64,000 nucleotides of DNA from Stramonita haemastoma (taxonomy: Eukaryota; Mollusca; Gastropoda; Neogastropoda; Muricidae), in NCBI GenBank assembly GCA_030674155.1, contig CM060318.1, positions 85,460,865-85,524,864 of the forward strand, given 5' to 3'. The stretch's first letter is position 1. Each line of letters begins with the position of its first letter. Shown piece after piece: positions 52,766 through 64,000 of the stretch. The notes below the pieces were generated by a model, which was not told where the DNA came from, did not search any database, and was given only the letters and a program-made list of their open reading frames with translations. The position numbers were made by a program, and so were the translations under genes.

Positions 52766-53650
52766 TGTTGCTGCTATGTTCTATGGTATTTTGATCAAAT
52801 AAAACTGTTTAAACTGAAGTGTACATGTCTTACCAGCATTTTACAAACTTTTGATAAAAGGGGATCAGGTGCTTGTGGACCATGAAGAGATGATTAGCAC
52901 TATGTCAGTAACCTGAGGTTGATTTCACTGGGGGATTGAGGCACCTTGTACATGAATGCGTATTAATTTTTTTATGTTTGCTTTTTCTGTACATACTGAT
53001 TATTGTTTTCATGCGTGCCTAGGTCATGTTTATGTCAGATTTTTTTTCTTCTTTGCAAGCAGAACTGAGTGCTTGAAGTTTTATGAAAATAGAATCTAGT
53101 CTGTATCATTTGTAGATTTTGTTGAGTGTACATGTAATCATGAATAAAGTAGTGTGTAGATGTAAGCGTGTGGGTGCGTCTGTTCATATTGTAAGAAGAC
53201 TTTCAAAGGAATGATGATTAATTAGGAACGTTATGAAAGAAGCCTTAATTAATATACGAGTAATCTTAGTTTAGACTGAACCAGTAATTCATTTCATGCC
53301 CTGAAGGATAGAGTATGTTTGCTTTGATTGAAAGCAGATTGTAGACTTGAAGCAACTTGACAAGAGGTATGAAAAATGGTTATTTACATTCAGAGAAATT
53401 TGCTTTAGATGTAGCTTTTGCTTAGGTTTTAGACACGTGCTGAATTTATTCATCTGGAAACTTCAAGTGTAAAATTCTTTTGATCAGATTTATATAAAAA
53501 AAAATATTAGCTGTCCCAGTGTCAGAAGGAAAGTTTTTAATCATTCCCCCAACCGTACAACTTGAATATTAGACCAAAGCAAAAACATTTTAGATCATTT
53601 TCAGTTGACAGTGTTTTCATTAGTTTTGATGGTGTTGGAAAAATACTTCT
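52766..53650. other. No gene recognised
   Basis: AT-rich unique-looking sequence; an AATAAA lies at 52798-52803 but no transcript is implied. Confidence 0.5.
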
Positions 53651-53867
53651 GCATTTTTTGTGATATGATAATAGTAATAATAATAATGTATGGAATTTGT
53701 AAATAATGCTGAATCTTGTAAAGCAACAGACCAAACTGCTTACATTCAAGTCATTTACATCCATGCAATCAGTCAAAAATAAGATGATGGGCACAACACA
53801 CTTAGGCAGGGAGGTGGAGACGGGGTTGACTAAAAAAGTATGGATAGATTATGAGGGGGGTAGATAT

Positions 53868-54760
53868 TAGATAGGAAATAAATGTGTTTTGATGCTGGAT
53901 TAAAAAGTATCAAACATACCAGCCGCCATGGCGCAGTGGTTAGCGCCGTGGATTCCGGACTGGAAGGTCGCGGGTTCGAATCCCATAAGTCATAGGGATT
54001 TTTTCGGGCTCCGGCCGGCTCCTACCCAGAGTGAGTGTGCTTTGGGCTCAGTGGGGAGACTGGGACCACACAGTCGAGCTTCATCCACTTTACGGATGCG
54101 AATTTGAGAGTGTTGCTCAAATTACCTGACCAACACTGCAGGTGTCTGTATCTCTCGGGCCTGGTTGACGCCGGGATATATTATGACAGTAAGCGTAGAG
54201 AACAACCCTGTCAAGTAGTCTCAAAGCGGATGCACCTCCACAGCAGCATCATTACATCATCCTCATCATCATTGATCATCATGCAATAATAAAAATTGCC
54301 TCTGATTCGGTGGCCTCCGTTGCTCTGGTCTCATGGTGACCTCAGATTCGGTTTCCCCATACGCTTCTGTGCCTGTGGTGAATTTGTGTCAAAGCCTTTG
54401 GGGTTGGGGGTTCGTGGGGAGGCGGTCGTTGGAGGGACGTTGTGGTGGTCGCCACCTTGGGTGGGTGACTCACTCAGTCTGGCTCCGCGACTGAGCTAAT
54501 ACTGTCGTTAGTAGGGGGCTTAGTAGGTGGTGTCCTGCGTATGTTAGCTCAGAACAGGCACCACTGAACACCACCAAAGTGACCCAGCAGAAGTGCAGGG
54601 CCCCTCTGGCTGGTGGCCCCGCGGCGGCCTAATATTGATGGGCTCCCTGTGGACTCCCGACCCGGGGGGTGAGATACAACGAATCTGGGTATGGCTGTGG
54701 CGGGGAGATTGAAATGAGCGGCGTGGGAACAGCAGTACGGGAGCGTCACAGAAGATGAAG

Positions 54761-54795
<35 letters not shown>

Positions 54796-54853
54796 TCAAA
54801 CATTAGATAGGAAATAAATGTGTTTTGAGGCTGGATTTGAAAGTATCAGACAT
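53868..54853. repeat. 50-bp tandem duplication in the LINE, now split by the insert
   Basis: TAGATAGGAAATAAATGTGT... at 53868-53917 and at 54804-54853 are near-identical 50-bp copies. Before the insertion they were directly adjacent. Confidence 0.85.
53918..54789 (+). mobile_element. 870-bp tRNA-headed retroposon with poly(A) tail
   Basis: A 14-bp target duplication AAGTATCAAACAT(with a leading A) lies at 53904-53917 and 54790-54803. The head has a textbook A box TGGCGCAGTGG (53929-53939) and B box GGTTCGAATCC (53973-53983). The body of about 800 bp is GC-rich, has no long open frame, and ends in about 30 A. It shares no tail or central domain with the A/B SINEs. It is far longer than usual tRNA SINEs. 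Confidence 0.88.
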
Positions 54854-55480
54854 AGACATTTGGCGAAGGGATATCTATAGGGATTCCAGGTCCATTAGGA
54901 CCCCAAACAGAGAAAGAGCCATGGTCGACAGTGGTTTGTTTGAACCTGGATGGTTGAAAGCACAGAGTATCCGCAGCTGAGTGAAAGGAATGGGATGAAT
55001 TGTATAGGTGAAGACAGTTGCAGCGATAAGAGGGAGCAGATTTGTGGAGACATTTAAAGCAAAGAGTACTAATGTTATATGTCACTCTTTATGAGACAGG
55101 CAGCCAGTGAAGAGATCGCAAGAGAGGAGTGATGAGTTCAGATTTTTTTTCTTTTTAGGACTAATTGAACAGCTTAGTTCTGTAGGTGTTGAAGGGAGTA
55201 GATGGACAATGCTGGTAGACTAGCCAAGAAAGAATTACAGAAGTCTAAATGTGAGAGAATGAGAGATGTGACAAGTGTGGATGTTGCATTAGTGGACAGA
55301 TACTTGCAAATTGCGCTTATGCCCCATAATTGATAGTAGCAAGTCTAGCAAGTCTGGGTGGTGATTTTTTGCATAGAGAATGTGTTGTCTATAACACCAC
55401 CTAGATATTTCATGGAGCTGGAGAGAGGGACTGATATTTTGTCAATTTTTATTGAAGTTGTTGAGGTTATATTATACAGC

Positions 55481-56250
55481 CTTTTAAGAATTTTCTTAAT
55501 CAGAGTTAACTATATTTACTAAAAACAAGAAAGTGATAACAATATAAAAAAAAACCTTATGAATAATAGTTATTTGCTTTATAGAAGATGGAGGTGTGGG
55601 TGGGTATTCCATGGGTGCATGGCGGCTTGCTTGTGAGCATGTATGTGTGTGCGTGGGTGTGCGCGTGTGTGCCCGCCCTCATGCAAAAGGTAATATCGGT
55701 CAAACCACAAGGGTGCAGTTGTAAGTAAATGCTACACTGAATGCAGTCTTAACTTAGTGAAACATTCTGAGCTGTACAGACCTTACCAGTTAGTGTTAAT
55801 GTCTACCTCTCAACTTTAACTTAAGCCACCGTCCCACGCACCAATATGGTGAACAGGATTGTAGATAAGTGTTACAGGCGTGTGTGAGTCACGTGAAAGC
55901 ATAACCACCACAAGTGCTCTGTCAGCTCATCTCATGCATGTAAAGGTGAAACAGAATAGTCTGCACTGGGGAGGAATGTATGTAGAGGGGCAGGCCTGCT
56001 CTTCTTTTTCACTAGAAAGAATGTGGCAGAGCCGGGTGGGTTGGCATTGTGCAGTCAGATTTGATCCACTGTTTGGGTTCTTTGATTGCCCTGTTGCACG
56101 TTGGGGGAAAAGGGTGTTGTGAAAGGGCCGGAACATATGTCAGGTGGTTCTCAGAAGGAAGCTTCTTTTTAAACACTGAGGAAAAGGATTGTGCATGTAT
56201 AGAAGAAAAAAGAAAAAAAATGTTTGAGACATCTTTTTTCAGAGAGAGAG
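55481..56250. other. No gene recognised
   Basis: Non-coding, with short GT-rich words near 55640-55672; an 80-codon open frame at 55880-56122 has no recognisable motif. Confidence 0.5.
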
Positions 56251-56261
56251 AGAGAGATTTA

Positions 56262-56602
56262 GATTTTGATTTTATTCTTTTATATCAAGGATAATGGAAT
56301 AAGCACCCTTGTGCTTTTTTACATCCAGTCCCCGTGTATTTGCAGTTTTGTAAAGTCATCTGTTCCCACCGGCACACGAATGGCCTACTCTTATGAAAAG
56401 CAGAACAGGATTTAATGTGTGCGCAAGATGTTCTGCGTGCATTCGCACACGGGACCTCGGTTTAAAGTCTCATCCGAAAGACTTTTGGGGAGTGGAGTCA
56501 GCACTGATTAACTCCAGGAGAAAAATCTCCTCGGCCAGAATCGAACCCAGGTCGTCAAATTGCCAGCGCAATGTTCTGACCACTAGGCTATCCGCCCCCC
56601 CA
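56262..56602 (-). mobile_element. Full-length tRNA-derived SINE, tail type A, inserted in a GA repeat
   Basis: The minus strand reads head GGATAGCCTAGTGGTCAGAA, B box GGTTCGATTCT, central domain (AGTCTTTCGGATGAGACTTT) and A tail. GAGAGA dinucleotides flank both sides (56240-56256 and 56604-56623). Confidence 0.93.
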
Positions 56603-56623
56603 GGAGAGAGAGAGAGAGAGAGA

Positions 56624-56984
56624 GGGATGATGAAAAAGAAGTTTAAAAGGAAAAATTTAGATAAAGGATTTTTTTTCTCTTTCAGTGTAAATGCAGGAAG
56701 ATATTTTGCATGACTCAAGTGATTATTTTGGATTTTTTGTTTTTATTCTTTCATTGTAAATGCAGGAAGAAATTGCCCTTGACTCAGGTGATCATTTTTG
56801 CCAGCTGTCAGTTCTGTCTGAGAGTCAGTCACTTTTAATCATTTGGTTGTAAGGTGAACAGTGATCAGTCATTTCATCTGGGATTATGCTTTTTATGGTG
56901 GTGGTTGTTGTTGGTTTGATTAGTTTTGTTTGTTTTGGTTATGGAAATGTTACTGGCTTATTTTCTCTCAACAGCTGCTTGAAC
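56624..56984. other. No gene recognised
   Basis: A local duplication of 'CAGTGTAAATGCAGGAAGA' and TTGTAAATGCAGGAAGA (56684-56770) with similar flanks; otherwise nothing. Confidence 0.5.
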
Positions 56985-56990
56985 ACCACT

Positions 56991-57098
56991 TACACACACA
57001 CACACACCACACATCACACCACAACACACACAACACACTACAATACACACACCACACACCACACCATGCCACACCACACCACACCACACCACACCACA

Positions 57099-57139
<41 letters not shown>
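56991..57139. repeat. (CA)n / (ACACC)n compound repeat
   Basis: CA dinucleotides pass into ACACC pentanucleotides (57055-57101) and back to CA. Confidence 0.95.
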
Positions 57140-57144
<5 letters not shown>

Positions 57145-58450
57145 AACATCCCTGTGGTGTTAAATGTGGAAAAAGAACAAGGACTTCTATTGTGTGGACA
57201 AGAAATCAACATGTTTTCGTTAGTGAGTTTCACTTACTGCTCCTGAAATCTTCCTGTTTAAGTATATACATCATTCGTCTTGTCATCTGTCAATGAGACA
57301 TGCTTGACTGCTTTACAAGCAGGCTTGATTGGAGCATTATGTTGTCAGATGTATATATACATGGGGATCACATCTGTTGCCAGGGCTGTAAACTGTAATA
57401 CATTTCAAACAAGCATCTAGGTTTTCGTTTGAGCTTTGTTTTATTCAGTTAGATCATGGTAGGGAGGGATAGATCAAGCACAATCAGTGTAGAGGATTGG
57501 GTTGGTTAGAATAAATAAGAGAGAAAGTCTGACATGCAGACAGACAGACTGATAGACAGACCAGCAATAGGCAGTAGAGCAGAATAGTTGGTCAGTAAGT
57601 TTCTCTCTCTGTTTCTTTGCTTCAATGTGTGTCTCTGTCTCTGCTCCCCCACCCTGCTCTGTCTCTGTCTGTCTGTCTGCCTCTGTCTGTCTGTCTCTGT
57701 CTCTCAAACTTTTACTATAGCCTTTAGTTTCATTTAGTTTAGTTTCCTTTGCATTATGAAAAAAAGTATAAGTCTATACTACAAAAAAACACAAAAAACA
57801 GACTTTTCTAAGAAATAACAACATAGAGAAAGAGACAAAGACATAGATTGTGCATAAAAACAACCAGCAGGTTGTTAAAACAATGACATAGTTAAAATAC
57901 AACTTAAACTATGATGCAATTGCTGGCTTCTTGGTTCAGTCATCATACTCCAATGTCAGTACTTTTCTTGAGTACTTGAGGAAGATTCCTCAATTGGAAT
58001 TAAAAGCAGACATGTCCCAAAAACTCAGCATTTAGCAACATATGTTTTTAAATCATGTTCGTCTATTTAGCAATATCAGATTGTAAGCTCTTTCCATTAA
58101 GAACAAAATGATTTTATCCCTGATCAGGAGTATACTGTGTGGAGAAGAAAGGAACCAACCAACCACAGTGGATGAACATACTGAAGCCAAGTTTACAGGC
58201 TGAGGGAGGGGAGAAATGATGCAAAACATGTGGGGCTTGTCACCAGAATTAGATTTCACCGCAGGTTGTTTATACATGTAGAGTGTCAGTAACCAGAAGT
58301 TATGTGTGATGGATAGGCATACTTCTCCTTCCGGCCCACATTCACTTCCGTTTTTATTGAAAGTGATTTGGTAAGTGGGTGATGCCAGTGAACCATATAC
58401 CTGAGTGTTTTTGGTTATTTTAGGTATGTAAATTTTCATTTTTGTTTCAG
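57140..58450 (+). other. Upstream region of the villin-like gene
   Basis: Contains a (GTCT)n-rich stretch (57630-57704). The T-rich tract ending GTTTCAG at 58444-58450 is an acceptor, so the 5' UTR exon lies further upstream, unidentified. Confidence 0.45.
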
Positions 58451-58458
58451 AGTCCAAG

Positions 58459-60837
<2,379 letters not shown>

Positions 60838-61175
60838 GTATGAGCCAATGTGGAATTAAATCAACAGCAATTAAAAGAAAACAAGAATTTGCAAACTAAT
60901 TCACCTGGATCACTCCTCCTGATGTGCAAGTCATGGAAGATAATTATACACCACAATTAGAAATGAACTGTAAATTTTTGCAGGTGTTATTCGGTTTTAG
61001 TCATTTAGCAAGCAGATTTTTTTTGGTTGATAGATAAATATTAATTTCAAAAGCCTTCAGCTTTGTGCCTTGAAAAAAATAAAAGTGTTCAGATCAAAGT
61101 TTTTTTCAGCTTGTTCTAGTTGGCAGGCTAGGCCGACAAAGTAACCGTGACAGCGACATTGTGATCATATCTATT

Positions 61176-61285
61176 AACTATCCCCAAAGTCGGAATGTGG
61201 CTACCTTAATGGTGGGTGAAAATGGTTGCACATATGCAAAATCTCACATAGGAATGCCCCTTCCCCCCCCAGCCAAATCTTTTAT
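61176..61285 (+). mobile_element. SINE tail type B, 3' fragment only
   Basis: 'ACTATCCCCAAAGTCGGAAT' then GTGGCTACCTTAATGGTGGG and GCATATGCAAAATCTCACA-like ending: the B tail without head or core. Confidence 0.75.
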
Positions 61286-61536
61286 CTTTATGTTTCCAGA
61301 TTGAAACAAATGACTGTTTTTGACAGTTTTGAAAGGCATAGGGTGGAAATTAGATAGTGGTAAAAGTTGATCTCCTGTAATGTGTTAATCAAGAAGCTGA
61401 AGCAGGAAGGTAGACTAGTGTGTGGAGGGCTGGTCATTTAATTAAGAGTGATTCAAGCTAACCAAGCACAGTGTAATGTTGAATGATGTGGTATTCACCT
61501 GATTTGTTTGTTTTGCCACAAATGCTTTAATTACCA

Positions 61537-61539
<3 letters not shown>

Positions 61540-61589
<50 letters not shown>

Positions 61590-61609
61590 TGTGTCGTGTG
61601 TGTGTGTGT

Positions 61610-61667
<58 letters not shown>
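61540..61667. repeat. (GT)n microsatellite
   Basis: GT dinucleotides with GGTGTGTCGTG interruptions. Confidence 0.95.
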
Positions 61668-61668
<1 letters not shown>

Positions 61669-62475
61669 CTTGCACATATGTGTGTGCATACCAATAATTT
61701 GTGAATATATGTAATTAAACTGTTTGATTACTGTGTTGTTGTTTCTTTTTTTTAAAGCAATGATTGCAAGGTTTTCTAGTAAATTCTATTGAGGGAGGTA
61801 GGGTTTTTTGTTTTTTGTTTTAAAGGCCAGTGTTGTTTACTAGTCTTACAAATACTCATCAACAGACAGTACAATAAACATACATAACACCTGTTTTAGT
61901 TTAGGTAAAAGACTCGCATTTTCTTTTCTGAGAAGTAACAGCATTAAGCCCAAGATTTAAAAAAATTATGTTTAATTGTTCAATAAAAGCAGATTTTTTT
62001 CATTGATATCTGATGTCATTAAAAACATGTCATTTTGTAACCTGTGGTCTGACAATACAGTATTTGTGGCAGGAAAGCAAGGTCTTCTGTTGGTGTTTGA
62101 TATTATCTATTATAGTGCATGTCATTTTGTGAGTGTCTGTGGATACAGTTATTTGTGGATGCTTACAATTATTCTGTTGTACATCAATGATGTTATACGT
62201 ACATGAATGCAGGTACAAGCGGTTGTTGATCATGTTTTTATGCTGTTTATATCACTGTAGCTGTCACCACCAGGGCAGATATGCAGGGCTGATGATGCAC
62301 AGGTAGACACGCTGGTGTAGAGTGATTGAAAGAGATGTTGCCTGTAGTTTAAAGCCTTCCAGCACCATCTCGAGTTCCTTTGGTTTGAAGAAGAGATAGC
62401 AGTAGATTGCACTGTAGTTTATAGCTTCCACACTGAGACTCACTAAACCAGAACAGAAGTGATGGAAGAAAAAGG
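61668..62475 (+). other. Non-coding, presumed villin-like intron
   Basis: Open frames here lack recognisable domains; nothing else seen. Confidence 0.45.
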
Positions 62476-62875
62476 GGGTTGGGGTGGCCTAGTGGTTAGT
62501 GTTGTGCTCATGATTTGACATCCTGAGATTGAACCACCACAGAGGCACCCTGTTTAGGGGACTTTTCCCTGGAGTTAATATCAGTACTGACTCCACTTCC
62601 TCAAAGGTCCTTTAGATGAGACTCTACACAAAGGCTCTGTGTGTAAACACATGTAGAACATCTTGTGCACACATTAAAAATCTGTTCACCTTTTGTAGTA
62701 GCAGGCCATTTCATGCTGGTAGGAATGGAATGACAAATTGTTTTAAAATGCATGCACACAGGTGTCGTGATTAGACACCATCCCCGATGTCAGAATGTGG
62801 CTACTTTACTGGTAGATAAACACTGTTGTAACATAAAATCTCACCATTGGGAAACCTCGCAGATTTAGCCATGGA
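62476..62875 (+). mobile_element. Full-length tRNA-derived SINE, tail type B
   Basis: A box TGGCCTAGTGG (62485-62495), B-box region GAGATTGAACCAC, central domain (GTCCTTTAGATGAGACTCTA), then 'GGTGTCGTGATTAGACACCA', 'TCGGAATG'-like TCAGAATGTGGCTACTTTAC and AAAATCTCACCATTGG. The best reference for the B tail. Confidence 0.9.
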
Positions 62876-64000
62876 ACAAAAAAAGGGGAGGGGAGAAAAT
62901 GGAGCATACTCATTTGTAGTGTAATTTGCACTCTTCCTGCACATTTGGTGAACAATAACAATATAAATGGAATGAATTGGGTTACGTTGGAATTGGGTTA
63001 CGTTGGATTGTAGCATAGGTTTTAGCCTCCCATTGTGATGCATGATAAAGATTTGCAGATTGAGAATTAAATCAGTTGTTCTTACACCTGATTATATTAT
63101 AATTTATAAAGGTATATCACTAATTGTTACATTAATTCCCACTGTCTGGCTTTGACTGTTAGCTGAAAACATTGGTATGTAGAACTGAACAGTTTTGGTT
63201 CTTTACTTACTGCTGAGTAGTAGGATAGTGTAGTTAGTGGAAATTCATGGCAAAGTGCACAATCAAGGGCAATTGTTTAGTGTCCAGTGGATAGGTGACC
63301 CATTTTGCAGCTTGGCTAAAGTACAGTTGAATTGTTTGCTTGGATGTAATTGTCACCTGTCCTGCTGGTGACAGGGAGGGTAAGGCAGCTGGGGGAGGTG
63401 GTAATTACCCTCCTGACGAGGGCCCGAGAAAAGCTAGGGTCTCTGACCTACCACTTCTCACTGACATGGGACAACGTGTACTTTTCCTCTCTTAATTCTT
63501 GCTCTGGCTTGCCAGTTCCTGTTCAAAATTGATATTTTCTTTATTTCTGCTTTTCCTATCTGTGAATCACAGGTTGTTGTGTTTTTTTTCAAAAGAAACT
63601 GAAGCATGTGGGGTAGTTTAAATAAAGTAAAGAAAGATTTCACACTGTTTTTATGACATTCCGAATTCCCGTGCTTTCCATTGGTTGGGAAATTAAATGA
63701 ACATAAGACATTAATTTTTTGTGCGCTGTCATGGTAATGATGACAGTTAGAAAATAATATTCATGTGGATAATAGTGTGGATTCATATCTCAAGGCTGTT
63801 TCCTGACCTTTTATTAGTAGCCAGTAACTTGTACAATTTAGAGAAACGTTATACAACTGTTGTTTTTTTAGGAAAAAGATCATGATTTCAAAATTGTAAT
63901 TAGTTTTTGTCATGTTCCACTAGGTTTTTTTCTTTGCAATTTTTTTTTCTATTTTTTAGTTAGCGTTAGAAAACAAGTATTCTGATTTATTGATCATGTT
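62876..64000 (+). other. Non-coding to window end, presumed villin-like intron
   Basis: A short duplication (GAATTGGGTTACGTTG, twice, 62975-63006). No exon of the villin-like gene recognised. Confidence 0.45.

Larger units (their letters stand above)
53660..55480 (-). mobile_element. Decayed CR1/L2-like LINE (copy 2), split by a nested retroposon
   Basis: It shows the same family as copy 1: the (ATT)n-like 3' tail at 53668-53687, and homology at 54804-55470 to positions about 51480-52150 of copy 1 (e.g. 'GATGTTGCATTAGTGGACAG'). The minus strand encodes LCFKCLHKSAPSYRCNCLHL and FSVWGP, the C-terminal reverse-transcriptase region. An 870-bp insert interrupts it at 53918-54789. Confidence 0.85.

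Overview
The window is eukaryotic, intron-rich, and dominated by microsatellites, minisatellites and retroposons. It looks like a mollusc genome, probably a gastropod: abundant tRNA-derived SINEs with a molluscan-style central domain, CR1/L2-like and RTE-like LINE remnants, and vertebrate-like but clearly divergent protein exons. The species cannot be named from the sequence alone.

Only two genes are securely recognised, both on the + strand. (1) A complete small CTD phosphatase gene (CTDSPL/SCP family) runs from 13583 to 29487. It has eight coding exons, canonical splice sites and consistent phases, and gives a 276-residue protein with all HAD-phosphatase motifs. A second first exon (18529-18784) and a 42-nt in-frame cassette exon (18904-18945) can splice into the same exon 2. 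(2) The 5' end of a villin/gelsolin-family gene starts at 58459 and continues out of the window. A third, unidentified coding exon may lie at 280-434.

Layout: 1-13.5 kb holds one possible orphan exon, several SINEs, a 54-nt poly-C run and large compound microsatellites. 13.6-29.5 kb is the phosphatase gene. Its fifth intron holds a 2.7-kb TTAA-flanked DNA transposon, probably Kolobok-like. Its sixth intron ends in a 24-unit tandem array of the 3' splice site plus the first bases of exon 7. 29.5-39 kb is the presumed 3' UTR and quiet T-rich intergenic DNA. 39.3-41.7 kb holds an RTE-like LINE with an inverted 5' segment and a 47-unit minisatellite of donor-like GGTGAGT sequence. 41.8-58 kb is a repeat field with SINEs, two CR1/L2-like LINE remnants and an 870-bp tRNA-headed retroposon nested in one of them. 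58.4-61 kb is the start of the villin-like gene; the rest is presumably its intron.

The most unusual object is the acceptor array at 27233-28714. Twenty-five identical or near-identical branchpoint/AG/exon-start copies lie in series before the one that opens into the real exon. Use of any earlier copy would give a stop codon after 13 residues.
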